Below, one piece after another: positions 52,075 through 59,699 of a DNA stretch of 64,000 bases. The translations under genes were made by a program, and so were the position numbers. Position 1 is the stretch's first letter; each line of letters starts with the position of its first letter. The stretch is from NCBI RefSeq assembly GCF_003953935.1, contig NZ_RXLQ01000018.1, positions 62,001 through 126,000 on the forward strand, given 5' to 3'. The notes under the pieces were generated by a model. That model ran no database searches and was not told the origin of the DNA. It worked only from the letters and a program-made list of their open reading frames with translations. The DNA is from Massilia atriviolacea (GTDB taxonomy: Bacteria; Pseudomonadota; Gammaproteobacteria; Burkholderiales; Burkholderiaceae_D).

Positions 52075-52589
52075 TCGCCGCGCTGGCGCTCAGGGCCGCC
52101 GCGCCCTACGCGATCGCGCTGGCGCTTGCCGGCGCCAGCCTGTACGCGGCGTACGCGCATGGCGTCGGCACCACGACACGACTGTACGAACTGCGCATCG
52201 GCGCCGACGCCCTGAAGCACGCCCGCGACCTCATGTCATGGAACGCCAGGGTCGAGGCCGCCGAGCGCCGCAGCGTCGACGACATGGCGGCGCTGGCCGC
52301 CACTTACGAGAAAGTACGCGCAGATGAAAAAGCACAACACGAACGCCATGCTGCTGAGCTGCTCAATGGCACTCTGCGCTTGCGCAAGCGACTTGCCTAT
52401 GCCGGGTGCGGCGGCGCCGGCATCGCCCAGGCTGGCGCCAGCGCCGGCAGCGGTGATGCAGCCCAGGGCGTCGGACTTCAGCTCGCGGATGCGCAATTTC
52501 TGCTGCGAATCGCCAGCGAAGCCGACCAGGTAGCGGACCAGCTGCGCGCCTGCCAGGCCGTGGTGCGGGCCGATCGCCTGGCGCCCTGA
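52071..52589 (+). CDS. Rz-like inner-membrane spanin
   Basis: 172 residues from GTG at 52071 (GTGA overlap with the endolysin stop). One N-terminal membrane segment (PYAIALALAGASLYAAYA) and a long periplasmic coiled coil (DDMAALAATYEKVRADEKAQ) match i-spanins. Its partner Rz1 is embedded in another frame. Together they fuse inner and outer membranes at the end of lysis. Confidence 0.82.
   Translation: MIAALALRAAAPYAIALALAGASLYAAYAHGVGTTTRLYELRIGADALKHARDLMSWNARVEAAERRSVDDMAALAATYEKVRADEKAQHERHAAELLNGTLRLRKRLAYAGCGGAGIAQAGASAGSGDAAQGVGLQLADAQFLLRIASEADQVADQLRACQAVVRADRLAP
52324..52533 (+). CDS. Rz1-like outer-membrane lipoprotein spanin, nested in Rz
   Basis: 69 residues in the +1 frame inside the Rz gene. 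A lipoprotein signal (MKKHNTNAMLLSCSMALCAC, lipobox LCAC with Cys20) precedes a Pro/Ala-rich mature part (PMPGAAAPASPRLAPAPA), the standard Rz1 make-up. Nested Rz1 genes are common, and position plus lipobox make this call likely despite the overlap. Confidence 0.75.
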   Translation: MKKHNTNAMLLSCSMALCACASDLPMPGAAAPASPRLAPAPAAVMQPRASDFSSRMRNFCCESPAKPTR

Positions 52590-52622
52590 GCGGCCGGCGC
52601 AGGACCGGTGAGGGAATTTGGG

Positions 52623-52648
52623 GCTTCCGGAGCAACTGTTCCGGAAGC
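52623..52648 (+). terminator. Hairpin at the end of the lysis cassette
   Basis: GCTTCCGGA / TCCGGAAGC, 9-bp perfect stem with an 8-base loop, followed by GTTTC. It lies between Rz and the first tail gene and may attenuate transcription. Confidence 0.45.
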
Positions 52649-52695
52649 GTTTCGAACGCGGCCTGCGGGCACGCGTGAACGACAACTGGGAACAC

Positions 52696-53292
52696 ATGAA
52701 TACTGATACTCACATCGACCTGCCGGCGCTGCACGACACGATCGTCGCCGCGATCCGGGCGCGCTTTCCGGCGCTGCGCACCGTCGCGTTCTACCGCGAC
52801 GTCGGCACCGACCTGCCGGTCCCGGCCTGCCTGCTCGACATGAGCGGCTTCGACGCCGCGCCGGAAGTCGATCCGGGCACCGGCCAGTTGCCGGTCATGC
52901 TGCAGTTCAAGGCGGCGTTGACGATCGCCTCGAGCACGGCGGCGCCGCAGCTGTCCGTGCGCGTGCTGGCCGCCGCCTTCGCGGCGTTCCTGCACGAAAA
53001 GCGCTGGCCCGGCGGCATGACCGGTCCCGCGCAGGCCATCCGCGCCTACAAGGACGAGGCCAGGCCGCTGCCGGACCAGTACCAGGCCTGGTGCGTCGAA
53101 TGGCGCCAGGTCGCCCACCTGGGGCACAGCGTCTGGAACGACGACGGCGTCGCGCCGACGACCGTGTATCTCGGCTTCACGCCGGAGATCGGCATCGGCA
53201 AGGAAGACCGTTACATCGAGGTGACCGGGTTGAACCTGAATAATTTGCCAGGCAACAGCGGCGCGGCCGCCATGAAAGCGGCCCTGCCATGA
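52696..53292 (+). CDS. Phage tail-region protein, possible tail terminator
   Basis: 198 residues from MNTDTHIDLPALHDTIVAAI. Features include RARFPALRTVAFYRDVGTDL, VMLQFKAALTIASSTAAPQL and YKDEARPLPDQYQAWCVEWR; the layout (N-terminal helix, beta core) recalls tail-terminator or completion proteins. It occupies the place of P2 R/S just before V and overlaps V by 4 bases. Assignment is by position and weak pattern. Confidence 0.55.
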   Translation: MNTDTHIDLPALHDTIVAAIRARFPALRTVAFYRDVGTDLPVPACLLDMSGFDAAPEVDPGTGQLPVMLQFKAALTIASSTAAPQLSVRVLAAAFAAFLHEKRWPGGMTGPAQAIRAYKDEARPLPDQYQAWCVEWRQVAHLGHSVWNDDGVAPTTVYLGFTPEIGIGKEDRYIEVTGLNLNNLPGNSGAAAMKAALP

Positions 53293-53963
53293 GCGCGGAA
53301 ATCGAACGGCTCATGTCGAACATGATCCGCGTCGGCGTCGTGGCGCAGCTCGACGAAGCCAACGCCCGCGTGAAAATGCGGGTGAATGGCCTGGTCACGG
53401 ACTGGATGCCGTTTCACACCGGCAGGGCGGGTGCGACCCGCACCTGGTCGGCGCCGCGCATCGGCGAACAGCTGGTGGTGTTCGCGCCGTACGGCGACAC
53501 CGGCCAGGCGTTCGCGGGGCAGGCGGTGTACCAGGACGCGCATCCGGCGCCGGCGGCGAGCATGCACCAGGAACACGTCGTGTTCCCCGACGGCAGTACC
53601 GGCGATTACAACAGCGCCAGCAACACGCTCACCATCACCGTCAACGGCGGCGGCAACGTCATCGTCAATTGCAAGCACACCACGATCAACACGGACGACG
53701 ACATCACGGTCAACACCAAGGTCGCCACGGTGAACGCCTCGATCGGCACCACGCTCAACACCCCGGTCACCACGCTCACGGGCGACCTGCGGGTCGTCGG
53801 CAGCATCGATTTCGGCAGGGGGCTGACCGGCAGGGACGGCGCCCGCATCTCGGGCGACATCGTCTCGATCGACGCCGACGTGATCGCCATGAGCTCGATC
53901 AGCCTGGCGCTGCACAAGCACCGCGAGCAAGGCGACCTGCAACTGACCACCAAGCCGGTGTGA
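53289..53963 (+). CDS. V: Baseplate assembly protein V (P2 gpV-like spike)
   Basis: 224 residues. An N-terminal OB-fold (NMIRVGVVAQLDEANARVKM, TGRAGATRTWSAPRIGEQ) and a C-terminal triple beta-helix stretch (NVIVNCKHTTINTDDDITVN and DIVSIDADVIAMSS) typical of contractile-tail spike proteins that puncture the target membrane. The His-x-His apex of P2 gpV is represented by LHKHREQGD near the C-terminus. Confidence 0.9.
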   Translation: MSAEIERLMSNMIRVGVVAQLDEANARVKMRVNGLVTDWMPFHTGRAGATRTWSAPRIGEQLVVFAPYGDTGQAFAGQAVYQDAHPAPAASMHQEHVVFPDGSTGDYNSASNTLTITVNGGGNVIVNCKHTTINTDDDITVNTKVATVNASIGTTLNTPVTTLTGDLRVVGSIDFGRGLTGRDGARISGDIVSIDADVIAMSSISLALHKHREQGDLQLTTKPV

Positions 53964-53964
53964 C

Positions 53965-53985
53965 GTGGAAAACCCCCCGGAGGAA
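53965..53985 (+). promoter_or_regulatory. Recurrent phage motif, site B
   Basis: GTGGAAAACCCCCC followed by GGAGGAA, 31 bases before gene W. Identical to site C at 19 of 21 positions. Confidence 0.4.
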
Positions 53986-54015
53986 GTTCGCGTCCATTCC
54001 GCCCAGAATGGGGGT

Positions 54016-54354
54016 ATGGACGGAATCAACGCAAACACAGGAAAACGGCTCGGCGGCCTGGCGCATTTGCGCCAGTCGATCCGGGACATTCTCACCACAC
54101 CGACCGGCACGCGGGTGATGCGGCGCGACTACGGCAGCCGCCTGCCGCGCCTGGTCGACGCACCGATCAACAGCGACACCATTCTGGAGATGTATGCCGC
54201 CACGGCGGAAGCGCTGCGCATCAACGAACCGCGGTTCAGGCTGCACAAGGCGCTGATTGTCAACGCCGTGCCTGGCCGCATCGAGATTGACCTGACCGGC
54301 GACTACCTGCCGGAAGGCCGACTAATCAAGCTTGACGGAATCGAGATTACATAA
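54016..54354 (+). CDS. W: Baseplate protein W (GpW/Gp25 family)
   Basis: 112 residues, MDGINANTGKRLGGLAHLRQ then SIRDILTTPTGTRVMRRDYG, the classic Gp25/W signature of the baseplate wedge. ATG at 54016 gives the family N-terminus; an upstream in-frame GTG at 53965 falls in a repeated motif and is rejected. Overlaps J as TAATG. Confidence 0.92.
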   Translation: MDGINANTGKRLGGLAHLRQSIRDILTTPTGTRVMRRDYGSRLPRLVDAPINSDTILEMYAATAEALRINEPRFRLHKALIVNAVPGRIEIDLTGDYLPEGRLIKLDGIEIT

Positions 54355-55253
54355 TGGCAGGAGCATTTACCGCTGTCGATCTTTCGCAGCTTCCCTTTCC
54401 GGACGCCGTCGACGCGCTGGACTTTGAAACCATCCTGACGGCGATGCTGGCCGACCTCCGCGCCCGCGATCCGCTGTTCAGCGCGCTGGTCGAGTCCGAC
54501 CCGGCGTTCAAGATCATGGAAGTGTGCGCCTACCGCGAACTGTTGCTGCGCCAGCGCGTCAACGAGGCGGTCAAGGCCGTCACCCTGGCCTACGCCGAGC
54601 AGGCCGACCTGGAACAGATCGCCGCGCGCTACGACGTGCAGCGCCTGCAGCTCGTCGCCGAGAATCCGGCCACGACGCCGGCCACCCCGGCCGTGTACGA
54701 AGACGACGACAGCCTGCGCCGCCGCGTGCAGCTCTCGTTCGAGGGCTTCAGTACCGCCGGTCCTGAAGGCGCGTACGTGTTCCACGCGCTGGGCGCCGAC
54801 GCCGACGTGCTCGACGTGGCCGTGGCCAGCCCGGCTCCCGGCGTGGTGTCGGTGGCGGTGCTCTCGCGCCAGGGCAACGGCACGCCGTCGCCGGCGCTGC
54901 TGGCCGCCGTCGACGCCACGCTGAGCGCGCAGGACGTGCGCCCGCTCACCGACAATGTGGACGTCGTTCCCGGCAATATCATCGACTACAGCGTGACGGC
55001 GTCGCTGGTCCTGTTCGACGGTCCGGACGCCACCGTCGTCATCGACGCCGCGCGCGCCGCGATGCAGGCCTACGCCAGCGCATCGCACCGCCTGGGCCGC
55101 GACATCACCCTGTCGGGCGTGTACGCGGCCCTGCACCAGCCAGGCGTGCAGCGCGTGGTGCTGGCGGCGCCGGCGGCCAATATCGTCACCGCCTGGAACC
55201 AGGCAGCTTATTGCAACGGCATCACCCTGAGCGCGGGCGGCACCGATGCCTGA
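54354..55253 (+). CDS. J: Baseplate protein J (P2 gpJ-like)
   Basis: 299 residues, with LDFETILTAMLADLRARDPL, EVCAYRELLLRQRVNEAVKA and the C-terminal DARVRPLTDNV-like part (SAQDVRPLTDNVDVVPGNII). gpJ joins W and V in the baseplate wedge. Its end overlaps gene I by 8 bases. Confidence 0.92.
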   Translation: MAGAFTAVDLSQLPFPDAVDALDFETILTAMLADLRARDPLFSALVESDPAFKIMEVCAYRELLLRQRVNEAVKAVTLAYAEQADLEQIAARYDVQRLQLVAENPATTPATPAVYEDDDSLRRRVQLSFEGFSTAGPEGAYVFHALGADADVLDVAVASPAPGVVSVAVLSRQGNGTPSPALLAAVDATLSAQDVRPLTDNVDVVPGNIIDYSVTASLVLFDGPDATVVIDAARAAMQAYASASHRLGRDITLSGVYAALHQPGVQRVVLAAPAANIVTAWNQAAYCNGITLSAGGTDA

Positions 55254-55908
55254 CCATTTGCTGCCCTCCAACGCCTCGCCAGCCGAGCAGTCGATGTCGC
55301 TCGCCATCGCGCGCGTGAGCGATGTGCCGCTGGCCGTGCGCGAGTCGTGGAACCCGGACACCTGCCCCGCGCACCTGCTGCCGTGGCTGGCCTGGCAGTT
55401 CAGCGTCGACAAATGGGATACCGGCTGGTCGGCCGCGCAAAAGCGCGGGGCCATCAAGGCCAGCATCGAGGTGCATCGCACCAAGGGCACGCCGTACGCC
55501 GTGCGCACCGCCCTCGAAGCGCTCGGCTATCCGGTCGTGCTGACCGAATGGTTCAAGCTGGTGCCGCTGGGCGACCCGTACACCTTCGGTGTGAGGCTCG
55601 ACGCCAGCGGGGCCGGGGTCCCGGGCAAGGCGGCGTACCAGACCATCCTGGACGTGATCCAGAGCACCAAGAACGTGCGCAGCCATCTGGCGCGGCTGCA
55701 GGTCGACGGCCGCGTCGACGGCACGATCTTTGCCGGCGGCATCCCCATGTGCGGCGAGCTCGTGAAAGTGGCGGCCAACGAAGGCGAACTCGCGGGGAGC
55801 GACCTGATCGCCGAAGCCATCGCGCACGGTTTTCCCGACACCGAAGCGGCAGTCGACCTGCTGCATTCGTTTATCCATACCGCGCTTCCTGCGGCCAACT
55901 ACTGGTAG
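55246..55908 (+). CDS. I: Tail protein I (P2 gpI-like)
   Basis: 220 residues: LLPSNASPAEQSMSLAIARV, LLPWLAWQFSVDKWDTGWSA, AIKASIEVHRTKGTPYAVRT, which is the tail protein I signature linking baseplate and fibre. Follows J with a short overlap, as in P2. Confidence 0.92.
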   Translation: MPDHLLPSNASPAEQSMSLAIARVSDVPLAVRESWNPDTCPAHLLPWLAWQFSVDKWDTGWSAAQKRGAIKASIEVHRTKGTPYAVRTALEALGYPVVLTEWFKLVPLGDPYTFGVRLDASGAGVPGKAAYQTILDVIQSTKNVRSHLARLQVDGRVDGTIFAGGIPMCGELVKVAANEGELAGSDLIAEAIAHGFPDTEAAVDLLHSFIHTALPAANYW

Positions 55909-55916
55909 GAAATTCA

Positions 55917-56507
55917 ATGACACTTGCAAACAAAGTTGCCCAATTTTATGTCGACGCCGACGTGGTGCACGACATCGCCCACGGCGATGCGAACACCACC
56001 GTCGACACGCTCGGCGGCCCGGTACCGTCGCTGGCCAAGCTGACCAAGGACCTGGCCGCGTCGTTTCCTCTCGCCGGCCCGCGCTACCTGCAGGTGCGCG
56101 AAGTCCAGCCCTCCGGCATGGGTGCGACCACCGGCACGGCCAGCGAGCCGAATACGCCGATCCAGCGCATTCTCAATACCGTGGTGACCAACGAGATTGC
56201 CGGCGCAAGCCTGGCGAACAATGCGATCACCCTGCCGCCCGGTAAGTACTATTTCCGCGCGCGCTCGCCGGGCAATGCGTTCGGTCGCATCGCCAGTATG
56301 TCCGGCACGCCGTTCGTGTTGTACGGGAAATCCGCCATGACTGGCGGGCTCAATGCCTGCGACCACGAAACGGTCGGCATGGCGACGCTGTCGGCGCAGA
56401 CCCAGGTTGCCATCTACACGGTGATCGGGGAGGGAAGCGTGCCTCTGGGCGGCGGCAAAGTCGCCGAGGTGCAGGTGATTTCCGAATTAGAAATCTGGAA
56501 GCTCTGA
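55917..56507 (+). CDS. Fibre-region protein of unknown family
   Basis: 196 residues: MTLANKVAQFYVDADVVHDI, a linker, then a beta-rich C-terminal half (NEIAGASLANNAITLPPGKY, VAIYTVIGEGSVPLGGGKVA then EVQVISELEIWKL) that looks like a C1q/TNF-like or fibre-head beta-sandwich. It lies between I and the tail-collar protein, so it probably attaches to the baseplate or fibre. Specific role unknown. Confidence 0.65.
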   Translation: MTLANKVAQFYVDADVVHDIAHGDANTTVDTLGGPVPSLAKLTKDLAASFPLAGPRYLQVREVQPSGMGATTGTASEPNTPIQRILNTVVTNEIAGASLANNAITLPPGKYYFRARSPGNAFGRIASMSGTPFVLYGKSAMTGGLNACDHETVGMATLSAQTQVAIYTVIGEGSVPLGGGKVAEVQVISELEIWKL

Positions 56508-56508
56508 C

Positions 56509-57339
56509 ATGGAATACGGCGTAAAACTGACAGCCGTCGGGCTGGCAAAAATCGCGGCGGCGGTGGCCAACAAGGGCATCGTCAAGCTTACCCACATGGC
56601 GGTCGGCGACGGCAACGGCAATCCGACGCTGCCCGACCCGGCCCAGACCGCGCTGGTGCGCGAAGTCTATCGCGGCATGATCAATTCGCTGCTGGTGGAC
56701 GCCAACGATCCGGCCGTCATGCACGCGGAGTTGCTGATTCCGTCGAACAGCGGCGACTTCGCCATCCACGAAGTCGGGGTGTACGACCAGGACGGCCAGC
56801 TGTTCGCGGTAGGTAACTTCCCGGCGACCTGGAAGCCGCTGGCGGCCCACGGCAGCACGCGCGACATGATCGTCGACCTTGCCATCAAGGTCAGCAACAC
56901 CGCCAACGTGCAGCTGGTGGTCGACACGCAATTCGTGGGCGCCACGCGCAGCTGGGTCATTTCCACCATCACCCGGGCTTACATCATTCCCGGCGGCACC
57001 ACCAACCAGCTGCTGGCCAAGGTCGACAACCTCGACGGCAATACCAAGTGGGTCGACCCCACCGACGCCAACGTGCTGGTCGACGTGATCAAGGAGCGCC
57101 AGCTGGCGGCGGCGGGGCAGGACACCTTCACGCTGTCGGTGTGCACCACCGACGGGGTGGCGGTCTACGTCGAAGGGTCGCGCCAGCACGAGTTCCAGGT
57201 GCTCACCGGGGTGAGCCTGAAGCTGGCGCTGCCGCTGCCTGCGGGCACGGAGGTGCTGTTCGTTCAGAACGAGCCGAACGAACCGCTGAAGATCCCGCAA
57301 AGAATCAAATTTATCGGCTACTACATAGGACAAATCTAA
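56509..57339 (+). CDS. Tail-collar fibre protein (gpH N-terminal, DUF3751 type)
   Basis: 276 residues. VKLTAVGLAKIAAAVANKGI, VKLTHMAVGDGNGNP and LLIPSNSGDFAIHEVGVYDQ define the DUF3751 N-terminal domain that fixes tail fibres to the baseplate. The C-terminal half (residues about 190-276) is a short beta domain instead of the long P2 fibre shaft. So the fibre is likely assembled from this and the following proteins. Confidence 0.85.
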   Translation: MEYGVKLTAVGLAKIAAAVANKGIVKLTHMAVGDGNGNPTLPDPAQTALVREVYRGMINSLLVDANDPAVMHAELLIPSNSGDFAIHEVGVYDQDGQLFAVGNFPATWKPLAAHGSTRDMIVDLAIKVSNTANVQLVVDTQFVGATRSWVISTITRAYIIPGGTTNQLLAKVDNLDGNTKWVDPTDANVLVDVIKERQLAAAGQDTFTLSVCTTDGVAVYVEGSRQHEFQVLTGVSLKLALPLPAGTEVLFVQNEPNEPLKIPQRIKFIGYYIGQI

Positions 57340-57659
57340 TGGCATCCATGATTTTTGGTAAGGCAAACCTGGTCGCAGGGGTTGAGCAGCAGATCGGCGC
57401 TGCGATTCCGGCCAATCAAACGGCTGTTGCAAATATTTCTTTCGTCAACCGCGGCAGTGTGCCGGTGCGCATACGCCTGGCGTTCGGCAGCGCCATCGTG
57501 GCGGCGGAGGCCGACTGGATCGCCTTCGACCGCGTTCTGCTGCCCAATTGCGAGTATGAAAAGACAGGCTGCCTTCTGACCGAAGGCGAAAAAATCTTTG
57601 TGCGCAGCGACCTGGCCACCGTGTCGGTGCGCGCGCATGCATTGCTGGAAGGAGCGTAA
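57339..57659 (+). CDS. Small fibre-region protein
   Basis: 106 residues, beta-rich (AVANISFVNRGSVPVRIRLA, EKIFVRSDLATVSVRAHALL), no signal or membrane segment. Its start overlaps the collar gene stop as TAATG, and the glycine-rich adhesin gene follows after 3 bases. May be a fibre knob or connector; family not recognised. Confidence 0.65.
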   Translation: MASMIFGKANLVAGVEQQIGAAIPANQTAVANISFVNRGSVPVRIRLAFGSAIVAAEADWIAFDRVLLPNCEYEKTGCLLTEGEKIFVRSDLATVSVRAHALLEGA

Positions 57660-57662
57660 GGA

Positions 57663-58730
57663 ATGGGTATTTCGGCTGATAACAACGACATCAATTACAC
57701 GGCGGACAACGCGTCGAACCTGGTGCGCCCGCATGGTTTCATGGGCGTGTTCGGGCGCGGCGCGTACAGGATATTCGAGCAGAACGGAACCTTTGTCGTC
57801 CCTGCCGGGATTTCGAAAATCCGGGTGCGCGTGGTGGGCGGCGGCGGCGGCGCGGGCAACAACCTGGGCGTTGGGGGGGCCATCACTGGCGGCCCAAGCG
57901 GCGGCGGCGGCGGCGGGTATGCGCACGGCGTATTCACCGTTGCGCCAGGGGGCAGTTTCCCCGTCGTGGTCGGTGCCGGCGGCCTCAGCACGGCTGTTCC
58001 CGTCGGCGGTATGCTCAGCCCGGCGACTGCGTCCGCCGGGGGCGCGTCGTCGTTCGGCGCGTTGATTTCCGCCACTGGCGGTCTGGGCGGGAAGACTAGC
58101 GGCATGGACGGGCAACTCAATAACGGCGGCCTGGGTGGCGTCGGGACGGGCGGGGACTTCCAGGCCACCGGGGGCCAGGGTGGCGCCGGCCGAGGCCCGT
58201 TTGGCGGCGGAGGTGGCGGCAGTGGGTCGCAGCTGGGCGACGGCGGCAGCGTCTCGCAGCTGGGCGGTAATGTCACGGGCGGCGGCGGCGTCGTCGGCGG
58301 CGTTTTTGGCACGAGCGTCACACAAAACGCGAGCGGCCAAGCTTACGGCGTAGGCGGCGGAAGTGCTTTCGGTAATTCCAAGGTGCTGCCGGGACCAAAC
58401 GCTTACGGACTGAGGGGCGAAGTTCAAGCAGCGGGATACTCCCTTTCTAGCGCGGTCATCCGGTTCCCGTTCGACGGCTTTATGGGGGCTGGCGGCTTGC
58501 CAATGGGCGGCAACGGTGGCAGCGGCGGCGGCGGCGGCGGGATCGGTTCCACGGGCGGGTACCCGGGCGGGCAGGCGGGCAGCGGCGGCGATGGCGGTGG
58601 CGGCGGTGGCACTACCGGCATTGGCGGTGGCGGATCTCTCGGCGGCATTGGCGGCGGCGGCGGCGGCATTGGCGTTGGGAGTGGACCGCACCCATCCGGC
58701 GGCCCCGGCATTGTCATCGTGGAGTACTGA
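57663..58730 (+). CDS. Glycine-rich phage fibre-tip protein, copy 1
   Basis: 355 residues. N-terminal attachment part (MGISADNNDINYTADNASNL) leads to an FVVPAGISKIRVRVVGGGGG segment, the start of the glycine-rich fibre domain, then many Gly runs (GPSGGGGGGY, GPFGGGGGGSGS, GGNGGSGGGGGGIGSTGG, GIGGGGGGIGVGSG) and a GPGIVIVEY end. Such domains in fibre-tip adhesins (for example Salmonella phage S16 gp38) form polyglycine-II sandwiches carrying variable receptor loops. It is predicted to bind the target cell; receptor unknown. Confidence 0.82.
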   Translation: MGISADNNDINYTADNASNLVRPHGFMGVFGRGAYRIFEQNGTFVVPAGISKIRVRVVGGGGGAGNNLGVGGAITGGPSGGGGGGYAHGVFTVAPGGSFPVVVGAGGLSTAVPVGGMLSPATASAGGASSFGALISATGGLGGKTSGMDGQLNNGGLGGVGTGGDFQATGGQGGAGRGPFGGGGGGSGSQLGDGGSVSQLGGNVTGGGGVVGGVFGTSVTQNASGQAYGVGGGSAFGNSKVLPGPNAYGLRGEVQAAGYSLSSAVIRFPFDGFMGAGGLPMGGNGGSGGGGGGIGSTGGYPGGQAGSGGDGGGGGGTTGIGGGGSLGGIGGGGGGIGVGSGPHPSGGPGIVIVEY

Positions 58731-58733
58731 TCC

Positions 58734-59570
58734 ATGAAGCAAGATCAAAGCACATTGCTGTCGCTGGCGCTGAGCGCGACAGCGGCGGGCGCGGTGACCG
58801 CGAAAGCCACGCCCGCGCCGGACGACAGTTCCAAACGGCTGGCCACCACCGAGTACGTCAAGGTGGCCGGCCGGCTGAACCGGATCCTGGTGTACCGGAT
58901 GAACGCCGGCGTGCAGCAGGTATCGATCAACGGCTCCGCATTCACGCCAACCGGTGCCGGCCTGTACACGCCAGCGACCGGCATGATGTTCATCAAGGCG
59001 CAGGTCCAGGGCGGCGGCGGCGCAGCCGGCGGCACCGGGGCCGCAGCGGCGGGCAACGTCAGCGTGGGCGCCCCCGGCGCGTCCGGCGCCTGCGGTGTCA
59101 GCCTGTTCAGCAGCGTCGATATCGGCGCATCGAAAGCCGTCACCGTGGGCGCCGGCGGCGTGGCGGCGCCGAACGCGGCCGGAACCGGCGGCGGCGCATC
59201 GTCCATCGGCACCTTGTTGAGCGCGCCAGGCGGCGCGGGCGGCACGCTGCTCAACAATGTGGCGCCGCCCGCAGTGATCGGCAACAGCGCGGGCTCGGCC
59301 GCTCCGACCGGGGCCAACCTGCTGGCGCTCGTCGGCGCGGCGGGATCGGCGACCTTCGCCAGTTCCTCACTGGCGAACGGCATGCTGGGCGGCTGCGGCG
59401 GCTCGTCGCCGCTGGGCGCCGGTCCCGCCGGCGCGGCCGGCAATGCCGCCGCCATCAGCGCCAGCAATTACGGCACGGGCGGCAGCGGCGTCGCAGTCAA
59501 CCAGACCGGCGGCGCGCTGGCGGGCGGCCACGGCGCCGCCGGTGTGGTCGTCATCGAAGAATACATCTGA
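58734..59570 (+). CDS. Glycine-rich phage fibre protein, copy 2
   Basis: 278 residues. It begins with a collar-like segment (DSSKRLATTEYVKVAGRLNR), followed by MMFIKAQVQGGGGAAGGTGA and Gly/Ala-rich repeats ending GAAGVVVIEEYI. The same V-x-GGGG entry and I/V-I-V/E-EY end occur in copy 1, but sequence in between differs, with Ala replacing many Gly. Follows copy 1 by 3 bases. Two tip-type proteins in tandem could give alternative specificities or a mixed tip. Confidence 0.78.
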   Translation: MKQDQSTLLSLALSATAAGAVTAKATPAPDDSSKRLATTEYVKVAGRLNRILVYRMNAGVQQVSINGSAFTPTGAGLYTPATGMMFIKAQVQGGGGAAGGTGAAAAGNVSVGAPGASGACGVSLFSSVDIGASKAVTVGAGGVAAPNAAGTGGGASSIGTLLSAPGGAGGTLLNNVAPPAVIGNSAGSAAPTGANLLALVGAAGSATFASSSLANGMLGGCGGSSPLGAGPAGAAGNAAAISASNYGTGGSGVAVNQTGGALAGGHGAAGVVVIEEYI

Positions 59571-59616
59571 GCACCATCAAGCCCCCCACCGGCGGCCGCC
59601 ATCCGGGCGGTCGGCT

Positions 59617-59637
59617 GTGGAAAATCCACCGGAGGAA
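59617..59637 (+). promoter_or_regulatory. Recurrent phage motif, site C
   Basis: GTGGAAAATCCACC followed by GGAGGAA, about 63 bases before the sheath gene. Its GTGGA-AAA-TCCAC part is a perfect short hairpin. Confidence 0.4.
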
Positions 59638-59699
59638 TCCGGCCTGCTTGCGCGGCAAACTAGATGCTGCCAACCCCAACACTTTTATAGGATATAAAT

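Noticed and set aside
53965-54354. Gene W starting at GTG 53965
   Set aside because: The P2-type N-terminus MDGINANTGK begins at 54016; the upstream part coincides with a motif repeated elsewhere in the phage region.
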